Of a stretch of 5,604 bases of DNA, positions 1 to 5,275 are shown piece by piece. The position numbers and the translations under genes are program-made. The DNA comes from Methanosarcinales archaeon (GTDB lineage: Archaea; Halobacteriota; Methanosarcinia; Methanosarcinales; Methanogasteraceae): NCBI GenBank assembly GCA_012961645.1, contig DTYY01000250.1, positions 1 through 5,604 on the forward strand, given 5' to 3'. How positions within the stretch are numbered: the first letter of the stretch is position 1; the number at the start of each line of letters is the position of its first letter. The notes under the pieces were generated by a model. That model was not told where the DNA came from. It worked only from the letters and a program-made list of their open reading frames with translations, and searched no databases.

Positions 1-202
1 GGCAAAATTTACAGACAAGAAAGGAAACGTCCTTCCTGATGCTTTTCTGATGAAACGGGGCAGCACAGCGCACGATCTTGCATATCAGGTGCACACCGAC
101 ATCGGAGAGGGTTTTTTGCACGCGGTCGATGCCAGACGGAAGATGAGGATAGGTAGAGAGCTTGAGGACGGAGATGTGGTAAAGATTGTCTCGACGCGCT
201 GA
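1..202 (+). CDS. ychF: YchF-type redox-regulated GTPase/ATPase, C-terminal TGS domain (5' truncated)
   Basis: Frame 2 is open from the window edge to a TGA at 200-202 and gives the last 66 residues of a protein whose start lies outside the window. The tail contains [19 protein letters not shown], then [14 protein letters not shown], then [11 protein letters not shown]. This is the pattern of a TGS domain, the small beta-grasp domain at the C-terminus of Obg-related GTPases. The '[19 protein letters not shown]' form fits the archaeal YchF/OLA1-like proteins (MJ1332 type) better than DRG GTPases, whose TGS domain reads differently around the 'IHRD' segment. Family members bind ATP or GTP and associate with ribosomes; the exact role in archaea is unsettled. 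The nucleotide-binding G domain is not visible here, so the assignment rests on the TGS domain alone. No U-rich terminator is evident after the stop. Confidence 0.75.
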   Translation, partial: AKFTDKKGNVLPDAFLMKRGSTAHDLAYQVHTDIGEGFLHAVDARRKMRIGRELEDGDVVKIVSTR

Positions 203-336
203 TATGTGGGAATGTTAGTGTCTCTGCAACTCATTTATTTGTGATTCCTTATGGATGCGCATAGTTCCTGAAAAGCCTCAGCAATAAATTGCCGTCCCTC
301 ATCTGAGAAGGTCTATTCGATGGTAACAACCATTAA
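203..336 (+). promoter_or_regulatory. Spacer with candidate promoter and inverted repeat upstream of the DmrX-like gene
   Basis: This 134-bp gap holds no convincing gene. At 281-292 there is a perfect inverted repeat, GCAAT-AA-ATTGC, whose centre (AATAAATT, 283-290) resembles an archaeal TATA box. A start of transcription about 25 bp downstream would fall near 312, leaving a leader of roughly 25 to 50 nt before the DmrX-like gene. A second T-rich candidate box, TTTATTTG, lies at 234-241. The repeat overlapping the putative TATA box could be a repressor operator, but this is inference from position and symmetry only. A ribosome-binding-like GAGAAGGT (305-312) is too far from either start codon of the downstream gene to serve it directly. 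Confidence 0.3.
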
Positions 337-1098
337 ATGCCGCACAGCAGAACCACCATCATGTATCCGAATCTTGCATGGGCGATCACTGGCGCGGGTC
401 ACCATCTGTCAGAGAGTTACGACATATTCAAGAAAATAAAGAAAGACAATCCTGGGATCAGAATCACCATCTTCGCATCACAGTCCGCAGAAGAGGTTTT
501 GCGGATGTATGGGCTCTTTGATGAACTAAAAAGTATCGCAAATGGTGAATATCTCGAAGAGGTCTTTCTGGAGAGCGAGCAGGGGAGAAGTTCGCCCAAG
601 GCCGGCAGATTTCTTCTGAATAAGTACGACGCCCTTTTTGTGATGCCAGCAACCTCGAACACCGTTGCAAAGATCGTGCACGGCATAGCAGACTCGCTGC
701 CGACAAATGCGGTCTCGCAGGCAGTGAAAGGCAACGCTCCTGTTTATATAGTGCCGGTAGACGTCGAGGGCACGATTCTATCGCGGATGCCGTATACCAT
801 CGACCGCGAGATGTGCGCCCAACACGACTGTCCAATCTGTATGCCGGCAGAGCAGTGCCCGCAACACGCAATCGAGACCCAGATCGACCTGCTGCGATGT
901 ATCGGTTGCGGCGAATGTATCGCAGCGTGCCCACATGGTGCAATACAGGGCGGTTATGCTGAAATCAAGGTTCGAGACGTGGATATGAGAAATACCATGC
1001 AACTTGGTGAGATGGAAGGGATCACCGTGCTGAGGCACCCGGGCGCTGTATTTTCTGCTGTATCTGACCTGATCTCTGCCAGAAATATCCTGAAATGA
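337..1098 (+). CDS. dmrX: DmrX-like iron-sulfur flavoprotein (dihydromethanopterin reductase, acceptor)
   Basis: The protein (253 aa from 337, 245 aa from the ATG at 361) has an N-terminal flavoprotein domain of the UbiX/archaeoflavoprotein fold. It shows TGAGH (18-22), the flavin phosphate-type loop ATSNT (105-109), and the family segment LPTNAVSQAVKG (121-132) before VPVD. It continues into a ferredoxin-like domain with two four-cysteine sets: C160-x4-C165-x2-C168-x5-C174 and the classic C188-x2-C191-x2-C194-x3-C198-P. This order matches DmrX of Methanosarcina mazei, which reduces dihydromethanopterin to tetrahydromethanopterin, the last step of C1-carrier synthesis, using FMN and [4Fe-4S] clusters. 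It is presumably cytoplasmic. Related archaeoflavoproteins of unknown substrate look similar, so the substrate is inferred. Start choice: a stop sits just before 337, and neither ATG has a Shine-Dalgarno. Family proteins begin a few residues before the W-x-I-TGAG segment, so 361 is at least as likely. The gene ends 2 bp before the stop of the convergent aMBF1 gene. Confidence 0.78.
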   Translation: MPHSRTTIMYPNLAWAITGAGHHLSESYDIFKKIKKDNPGIRITIFASQSAEEVLRMYGLFDELKSIANGEYLEEVFLESEQGRSSPKAGRFLLNKYDALFVMPATSNTVAKIVHGIADSLPTNAVSQAVKGNAPVYIVPVDVEGTILSRMPYTIDREMCAQHDCPICMPAEQCPQHAIETQIDLLRCIGCGECIAACPHGAIQGGYAEIKVRDVDMRNTMQLGEMEGITVLRHPGAVFSAVSDLISARNILK

Positions 1099-1100
1099 TA

Positions 1101-1529
1101 TTACTCAAGCTCCTCTGTGAGAGTGATCCGAAGAGTGCGTTCAAGCTTCTCACGAACCTTATCTTCAGGTACGATGGCTTCGCGCTCTATTTTTTTGAGT
1201 AGCGATGCCTTTTCTTTTATCTTCAGTGCCAGATCTTCGTGGGACATGCCACTTGCCTCGCGGGCGCGCCTGATCACCTTGCCATAATCATCTATCAGTT
1301 CATAATTCATCTGGTCAAACATATCAGGGCGCCTTCGTGATGGCGCGTGAAACGTGATTCCAGGCAGGTGAGCCTTCGCACTGGCATGGTGCGCGCTTGA
1401 CGATATTTGCTTAACCTCATGCCCGTACTGCGCGCAACTGCTGCATACGCTCAACTCAGTACCCTCGATGATCGCCCGGCGTGGTTCTCCACGAATATTG
1501 GTGCCGCATAGTTCACATTGCATGCGCAA
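1101..1529 (-). CDS. Archaeal multiprotein bridging factor 1 homologue (aMBF1), zinc ribbon plus HTH
   Basis: This 142-aa protein has the two-part architecture of archaeal MBF1. An N-terminal zinc ribbon carries C5-x2-C8 and C29-x2-C32. A polar linker (about 42-70, rich in Ser, His and Arg) follows. A C-terminal Cro/C1-type helix-turn-helix (about 80-138) contains DYGKVIRRAREASGMSHEDL and ends in a Leu/Glu-rich tail. Eukaryotic MBF1 bridges activators and TBP. The archaeal protein keeps the HTH, gains the zinc ribbon, and has been linked to the ribosome and translation; which role applies here is not visible in the sequence. The first codon used is TTG at 1529. A strong GGAGGT lies 6 nt upstream of it on the minus strand, whereas the ATG two codons later (1523) would be 12 nt away, so TTG is preferred. 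It is transcribed divergently from pan, with a shared 104-bp promoter region, and converges on the DmrX-like gene. Confidence 0.88.
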   Translation of the reverse strand: MRMQCELCGTNIRGEPRRAIIEGTELSVCSSCAQYGHEVKQISSSAHHASAKAHLPGITFHAPSRRRPDMFDQMNYELIDDYGKVIRRAREASGMSHEDLALKIKEKASLLKKIEREAIVPEDKVREKLERTLRITLTEELE

Positions 1530-1535
1530 TTAGCA

Positions 1536-1541
1536 ACCTCC
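1536..1541 (-). promoter_or_regulatory. Shine-Dalgarno of the aMBF1 gene (decides the TTG start)
   Basis: The minus strand reads GGAGGT here, a six-base match to the archaeal 16S rRNA tail. It ends 6 nt before the TTG at 1529 and 12 nt before the ATG at 1523. The spacing favours TTG initiation. Its presence shows that this gene is translated from a leadered mRNA, unlike the divergent pan gene, which has no such site. Confidence 0.7.
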
Positions 1542-1589
1542 GTGTCGTCTTTTGAGTTTAGTCTCGTGGGTCAAGTCTATGACACAAGT

Positions 1590-1607
1590 TCCATAAAGAT
1601 TTATGTG
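1590..1607. promoter_or_regulatory. Symmetric bidirectional promoter between aMBF1 and pan
   Basis: Positions 1592-1605 are a perfect inverted repeat, CATAAA-GA-TTTATG. The right arm extends to TTTATGTG (1600-1607) on the plus strand, preceded by the purine-rich AAAGA, a plausible BRE, and suits pan. A start about 25 bp downstream would fall near 1628, giving pan a leader of only a few nucleotides, which agrees with its lack of a Shine-Dalgarno. The left arm read on the minus strand is TTTATGGA (1597-1590) and would start aMBF1 transcription near 1568, giving a leader of about 40 nt that contains its GGAGGT. The two boxes are so close that one TBP/TFB complex should exclude the other. This is sequence-based inference; no start sites have been mapped. 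Confidence 0.5.
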
Positions 1608-1633
1608 TTATCAGAATATCTAATATCCTAACT

Positions 1634-2866
1634 ATGGTAGATGCAGAGATGGACACTGAAACGGACATGGATTCAACAAAGTTCTCAAAGTACATGATGG
1701 ATCGTGTGCAGCAGCTCGAAGTGAAGAACGATCTGCTCAGAACACAGTATCAAAGGATCGAGAGCGAGAAGCAGCAAGCCGAAGATCAGCGGATCAAATA
1801 CGAGCGCGAGGTCAGAAAACTGCGAAGTGAGCTGAATAAACTGAAAACCACGCCGCAATTGCTTGGCACACTCGTGGAGGTTCTTGATGATGACAGATCG
1901 ATTGTACGATCGAGCACGGGTCCCGAATTCATCGTCGGGATGTCTCAATTCATCGATGAGAGTGATCTTAAGCCTGGTGTGCAGGTAGCACTCAACAAAG
2001 AGCATCTCTCTATCGTTTCAATCATTCCGATGGCTCACGATCCTGCGGTGCGTGGCATGGAGGTCATCGAATCGCCAGACATCGGGTATGACCAGATCGG
2101 CGGGCTGGATAAGCAGATAGAGTCGCTGAAGGAAGCCGTGGAACTTCCACTAACCAAACCAGAGATATTCGAGCGTATCGGCATCGAACCACCGAAAGGC
2201 GTGCTTTTATTTGGACCTCCCGGGACAGGAAAGACACTTCTTGCAAAAGCAGTCGCCACACAAACCGATGCATCGTTTATCCGCGTTGTAGGGTCCGAAT
2301 TTGTGCAGAAGTACATCGGGGAGGGTGCCCGCATAGTGCGGGATGTCTTTGAGATGGCACGAAAGAAGTCGCCTTCGATCATATTCATCGATGAACTGGA
2401 CGCGATCGGGGCAAAACGGTTCACAGATGCCAGTTCGGGCGACAGAGAGGTTCAGCGCACACTCATGCAATTACTCGCAGAAATGGACGGATTCGATCCG
2501 AGAGGGGAGGTGCGGCTCCTTGCGGCGACCAACCGACCTGATATCCTCGATACGGCACTTCTCCGCCCCGGACGTTTCGATCGGTTGATTTATGTCCAGA
2601 TGCCGAACCGTGAAGCGCGTACACAGATTCTGCGCGTCCACACCGCTTGCATGAATCTTGCTGATGATGTCGACTTTGATCATCTTGCCTCGCTTACCGA
2701 TGGCGCAAACGGCGCTGATTTAAAGGCGGTTGCAATGGAAGCGGGAATGTATGCGGTGCGTGGCGAAAAGGATGCGATATATCTCAAGAATTTTGAAAAC
2801 GCGATCAAAGACACGCTGGTTCCGGTAAACAAACCAAACATGTACTCTGAAGGCATGTTTGCATGA
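1634..2866 (+). CDS. pan: Proteasome-activating nucleotidase (PAN), AAA+ unfoldase
   Basis: PAN is the hexameric ATPase that unfolds substrates and feeds them into the archaeal 20S proteasome; it is homologous to eukaryotic Rpt1-6. The 410-aa protein is full length for the family. An acidic N-terminus is followed by a coiled coil (about 25-71). A proline at 74 sits where PAN/Rpt proteins have the conserved coiled-coil/OB junction proline, and an OB fold follows (about 77-131). The AAA+ core has Walker A GPPGTGKT (194-201), the aromatic pore loop K-Y-I-G (226-229), Walker B FIDELD (251-256), the DGF inter-subunit motif (285-287), sensor-1 N300 and arginine fingers R311/R314 in RPGRFDR. The C-terminus is M-F-A, a phenylalanine version of the HbYX motif that docks PAN on the 20S alpha ring. 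The ATG at 1634 has no Shine-Dalgarno and lies just behind the predicted transcription start, so leaderless or near-leaderless translation is likely. No proteasome subunit gene is in view. Confidence 0.97.
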   Translation: MVDAEMDTETDMDSTKFSKYMMDRVQQLEVKNDLLRTQYQRIESEKQQAEDQRIKYEREVRKLRSELNKLKTTPQLLGTLVEVLDDDRSIVRSSTGPEFIVGMSQFIDESDLKPGVQVALNKEHLSIVSIIPMAHDPAVRGMEVIESPDIGYDQIGGLDKQIESLKEAVELPLTKPEIFERIGIEPPKGVLLFGPPGTGKTLLAKAVATQTDASFIRVVGSEFVQKYIGEGARIVRDVFEMARKKSPSIIFIDELDAIGAKRFTDASSGDREVQRTLMQLLAEMDGFDPRGEVRLLAATNRPDILDTALLRPGRFDRLIYVQMPNREARTQILRVHTACMNLADDVDFDHLASLTDGANGADLKAVAMEAGMYAVRGEKDAIYLKNFENAIKDTLVPVNKPNMYSEGMFA

Positions 2867-2930
2867 CCTTGAGCATTGGCGCCGGACCTGCTGCGGCTGT
2901 GATACGGCAAATGCGATAACTCTTTAGAAG

Positions 2931-3470
2931 ATGAAAAACGATGGACAAAGAACAGAGGGTGCTCAATTGACCAACACGGACGATTCTGTTGTAAACCAGT
3001 ATCTGGTAAGAATGATCGGAGAAGATGGCGTGGATATTGTCAAAAGAATGCCTCCCGGGGAGATCGTTGACGAAGAGGTCGCAGCAGAGACCGATATAAA
3101 TATAAACGGCATCCGGAGGACGCTTTTCAAGTTGTACGAGAACCGGCTGGCAAGCTACCGGCGGGAGCGCAACCCAGAGACGGGCTGGCTCACATACCAC
3201 TGGACAATCCATCTGGACAATATCGACAGCCGTCTTGACCTCGAATTTGAGAAACTGCTCGAGAATATGAGAGAACGCCTCGCATTCGAGGCAGATAACA
3301 CATTCTATGTATGCGAAAACAATTGCGCGAGATTTCTCTTCGAGACTGCAAGCGAGACCGATTTCATCTGTCAGGTCTGCGGTGAGGAGTTGTTTCATCA
3401 GGATAATGAAAAATTGATACGTAAATTAGCTGCAAGGATCTCTGAGATGGAGTCTGCTTTGAGAAGTTAA
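2931..3470 (+). CDS. tfe: Transcription initiation factor E alpha subunit (TFE)
   Basis: TFE stabilises the open promoter complex formed by TBP, TFB and archaeal RNA polymerase; it is the homologue of the TFIIE-alpha N-terminal half. The 179-aa protein has an extended winged-helix domain (about 18-98: VVNQYLVRMIGEDG, then IVDEEVAAETDININGIRRT, ending in WTIHLDNI). A linker helix follows (about 100-122), then a C-terminal zinc ribbon with C128-x3-C132 and C147-x2-C150 (ICQVCGEEL, then HQDN), and a final helix. Length and order are normal. Start choice is open. The ATG at 2931 lacks a ribosome binding site, but the TTG at 2967 (codon 13) has GAGGGTG (2955-2961) 5 nt upstream, and the conserved domain begins only after it. 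Starting there gives 167 aa. The gene follows pan by 64 bp on the same strand with no clear terminator or TATA box between them, so the two are probably co-transcribed. Confidence 0.93.
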   Translation: MKNDGQRTEGAQLTNTDDSVVNQYLVRMIGEDGVDIVKRMPPGEIVDEEVAAETDININGIRRTLFKLYENRLASYRRERNPETGWLTYHWTIHLDNIDSRLDLEFEKLLENMRERLAFEADNTFYVCENNCARFLFETASETDFICQVCGEELFHQDNEKLIRKLAARISEMESALRS

Positions 3471-3639
3471 TATCGAGAGCGTATTCTCCCGCTCAGCCCA
3501 TCCATCCTCGCGTCTCGTCCCATAGCTGATCTTGTAGATTTGAGGTAAACCCTTTTGTCTGGGAGTCCCAAGTGTAAGCAGGTGAATACAGCGATGTAAC
3601 TTCGGTGGTGGAATACCGATCACCAAAATCAACAAGACG
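3471..3639 (+). other. 169-bp intergenic spacer, no gene seen
   Basis: I see no protein-coding potential on either strand: the open frames here are antisense shadows or too short. Three small symmetric elements are present. GAGCG-(8 nt)-CGCTC lies at 3477-3494 just after the tfe stop, without a following T-run. The odd palindrome TGGGA-G-TCCCA lies at 3560-3570. TCGGT-(8 nt)-ACCGA lies at 3602-3619. No strong TATA-like box and no Shine-Dalgarno close to the ATG at 3640 could be picked out. The downstream MBL gene may therefore rely on a weak promoter in this stretch or on read-through from tfe. No tRNA cloverleaf or C/D-box arrangement was recognised. Confidence 0.35.
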
Positions 3640-4296
3640 ATGAAGATCACAACAGCCTACGACAATAATATACATGTCAAAGGATTGAAGAGTGCATGGG
3701 GATTTTCCTGCGCGATAGACGTATCGGGTGAGGATATTTTGTTCGATACCGGTGGAAACGGTTCGGTTTTATTATACAATATGGAACGACTGGATATCGA
3801 TCCAGAAGACATTGGTAAAATCGTGTTATCGCATGAACACTGGGACCATGCAGGCGGTCTGATCGATCTGCTGGAGACGAATAACCACGCTGAAATTTAT
3901 TTGCTGGCGTCGTTTTCAGAATCATTCAAGAGAAGAATAAAAAATCCAGTGATAGAGATATATGGTCCGTCAAAGATCTGCGATCAAGTATACACAACAG
4001 GAGAACTTGGTACCTCCATAAAAGAACAATCGTTGATCACAGAAACGGAGAAAGGTCTGATCGTTGCCACTGGATGCGCACACCCTGGCTTAAGAGCGAT
4101 CATGGACTGCGCTTCCGGATTCGGTGAGATATACGGGATCATCGGTGGCTTTCATGGATTTGATGAATATCCATTGCTGGAAGGGTTGAAACTTCTGTCT
4201 CCGTGCCACTGCACCCAGCATCTAAGAGAGATCGCGTCGAGATTCCCGAATGCATATCAGAAGAACGGTGTTGGGAGGGTGTTTACATTTGAGTAA
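3640..4296 (+). CDS. MBL-fold metallohydrolase, COG1237 / MJ0301-like
   Basis: This 218-aa protein has the metallo-beta-lactamase-fold metal site: SHEHWDHAGG (H65, H67, D69, H70), then GCAHPG (H148), GGFH (170-172) and SPCHCTQH with H190. A strand ILFDTGG (33-39) precedes the first motif, as usual. The combination HxHxDHxGG, GCAH, GGFH and a C-terminal HCT(G/Q) is characteristic of COG1237. That group includes MJ0301, reported to join a dihydropterin diphosphate with ribofuranosylaminobenzene phosphate in methanopterin synthesis. Most COG1237 members I know are longer (around 250 aa or more); this one appears compact between H70 and H148. The substrate is therefore not assignable, and methanopterin synthesis is only a possibility. 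The ATG at 3640 is the first start after an in-frame stop at 3583-3585; no ribosome binding site is evident. The 3' end overlaps the radical SAM gene by 8 bp. Confidence 0.82.
   Translation: MKITTAYDNNIHVKGLKSAWGFSCAIDVSGEDILFDTGGNGSVLLYNMERLDIDPEDIGKIVLSHEHWDHAGGLIDLLETNNHAEIYLLASFSESFKRRIKNPVIEIYGPSKICDQVYTTGELGTSIKEQSLITETEKGLIVATGCAHPGLRAIMDCASGFGEIYGIIGGFHGFDEYPLLEGLKLLSPCHCTQHLREIASRFPNAYQKNGVGRVFTFE
4274..4281 (+). promoter_or_regulatory. Shine-Dalgarno inside the MBL gene, for the radical SAM gene
   Basis: GGAGGGTG lies within the last codons of the MBL gene and ends 7 nt before the TTG at 4289. It is the only strong ribosome binding site near the start of the radical SAM protein. 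It favours the TTG over the ATG at 4250, which would add 13 residues that overlap the MBL frame and look unlike the family N-terminus. Confidence 0.7.
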
Positions 4297-5185
4297 CATA
4301 TTTGGTCCGGTGCCATCTCGCAGGCTCGGAAGGTCGCTTGGTCTGGATATCACCCCGTATAAGACATGCACATTCGACTGTGTGTACTGCCAGATCGGGA
4401 GAACCACGAACAAAACCGTGCAAAGAATGGATTATATTCCAAAAAATTTGGTTTTGAGTGAGTTAAAGGATTTCCTGGATATGGAAGAGGATATCGATTA
4501 TATCACCTTCTCTGGTTCTGGGGAACCAACGCTGCATTCTGGAATCGGTGAGATGATCAATGACATAAAATCGATGACCGATATACCGGTTGCAGTGCTG
4601 ACCAATGGTTCGCTGTTACTTCGGGAAGATGTCAGAAAGGATCTTTTGAGTGCAGATGTTGTACTGCCCTCGCTGGACGCTGCCTCTGAATCTGTGTTCC
4701 ATGCTGTAAATCGACCACACGAGAGCCTTGGCATAAGAGAGATCATCGATGGTCTCAGGGTGTTTAGAAAAGTGTTTGAAAATGAGTTGTGGCTTGAGAT
4801 TATGTTTGTGAAGGGGATGAACGACTGGATCGATGAGATAACGGCGTTGTCGGATGCGGTCTGCGAGATCGATCCTGATCGGATTCAGTTGAATACCGTG
4901 GTGAGACCTCCATGTGAAGATGTTGAGCCGGTGGATGAGGATGGAATGATAAGAATATGCAGGGAATTTGGAGGAGATGCCGAGATCATCGCCGAGCAGC
5001 GGATCGAAGTACATCCAGAGATTCTGCCGCTGCTGCAGCGAAGACCCCTTACGATAGAGGAGATATCGGAATCGCTTGGAATACATCGAAATGAAGTGGT
5101 CAAGCATCTACGGGGATTGAAGGAAGGGGGGAAGATCGTTGAGACGGTGCATGCGGGTAAGCGGTATCTGGGTGTGAAGATGTGA
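4289..5185 (+). CDS. Radical SAM protein (COG0731-like) with C-terminal winged-helix-like tail
   Basis: From the TTG at 4289 the protein is 298 aa and begins SNIFGPVPSRRLGRSLGLDI, the hallmark N-terminus of a widespread COG0731-type radical SAM family of unknown substrate. The [4Fe-4S]/SAM site is C27-x3-C31-x2-C34 (CTFDCVYC), followed by QIGRTTNKT. The SAM-binding GSGEPTLH is at 76-83, with VLTNGSLL and the strand LPSLDA further on. The last 48 residues (from about 251: RRPLTIEEISESLGIHRNEV...) look like a winged helix, with LTIEEISESL as a first HTH helix and the GGKIVE...KRYLGVKM wing. This suggests nucleic-acid or partner binding. COG0731 also contains the wyosine enzyme TYW1, but this lacks its other features, so I do not call it that. 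TTG is chosen because GGAGGGTG precedes it; an ATG at 4250 gives a 311-aa version. The 8-bp overlap with the MBL gene implies co-translation and perhaps a shared pathway. Confidence 0.85.
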   Translation: MSNIFGPVPSRRLGRSLGLDITPYKTCTFDCVYCQIGRTTNKTVQRMDYIPKNLVLSELKDFLDMEEDIDYITFSGSGEPTLHSGIGEMINDIKSMTDIPVAVLTNGSLLLREDVRKDLLSADVVLPSLDAASESVFHAVNRPHESLGIREIIDGLRVFRKVFENELWLEIMFVKGMNDWIDEITALSDAVCEIDPDRIQLNTVVRPPCEDVEPVDEDGMIRICREFGGDAEIIAEQRIEVHPEILPLLQRRPLTIEEISESLGIHRNEVVKHLRGLKEGGKIVETVHAGKRYLGVKM

Positions 5186-5275
5186 GTTTGCGCAAAAAGC
5201 AATGTATCCCAAATCCGAACGAATATCTTTATCAGTGAGACGAAAGGATATCATGACCATATCTGGTAATCAACT
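5186..5275 (+). promoter_or_regulatory. Spacer with candidate promoter for the B12-binding radical SAM gene
   Basis: The spacer begins with a perfect 10-bp palindrome, TTTGCGCAAA (5187-5196), one base after the preceding stop. A TATA-like TCTTTATC lies at 5226-5233. A transcription start about 25 bp on would be near 5255, leaving a leader of about 20 nt. Near that point GATAT-(7 nt)-ATATC (5247-5251 / 5259-5263) forms an inverted repeat that could act as an operator or a weak AU-rich hairpin. All assignments are by position and resemblance. Confidence 0.35.

Noticed and set aside
464..943. 159-codon minus-strand frame inside the DmrX-like gene
   Set aside because: It is Arg-rich antisense translation without motifs. 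The plus-strand frame carries flavin and ferredoxin motifs over the same bases.
2805..3398. 197-codon open frame on the minus strand across the end of pan and most of tfe
   Set aside because: It is cysteine-rich low-sense translation with no recognisable domain and is antisense to two well-conserved genes, whose frames clearly explain the sequence.
3477..3494. GAGCG/CGCTC stem-loop after the tfe stop as a terminator
   Set aside because: It has a 5-bp stem and an 8-nt loop with no following T-run. Archaeal terminators depend on U-rich tracts, so it is not supported.
3471..3639. A small RNA gene (tRNA, C/D box) in the spacer before the MBL gene
   Set aside because: No cloverleaf, T-loop sequence or paired C and D boxes with proper spacing could be found. 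Only short symmetric elements are present.
4250..4288. ATG at 4250 as the start of the radical SAM protein
   Set aside because: It would add 13 residues unlike the family N-terminus and has no ribosome binding site. The TTG at 4289 has GGAGGGTG at good spacing and places the FGPVPSRRLG motif near the N-terminus.
4616..5107. 163-codon minus-strand frame inside the radical SAM gene
   Set aside because: No domain is recognisable, and it lies entirely opposite a conserved radical SAM coding sequence.
4289..5185. Radical SAM protein as TYW1 (wyosine synthesis)
   Set aside because: It shares the broad COG0731 grouping, but the FGPVPSRRLG N-terminus, the single CxxxCxxC cluster and the winged-helix-like tail point to a different subfamily.
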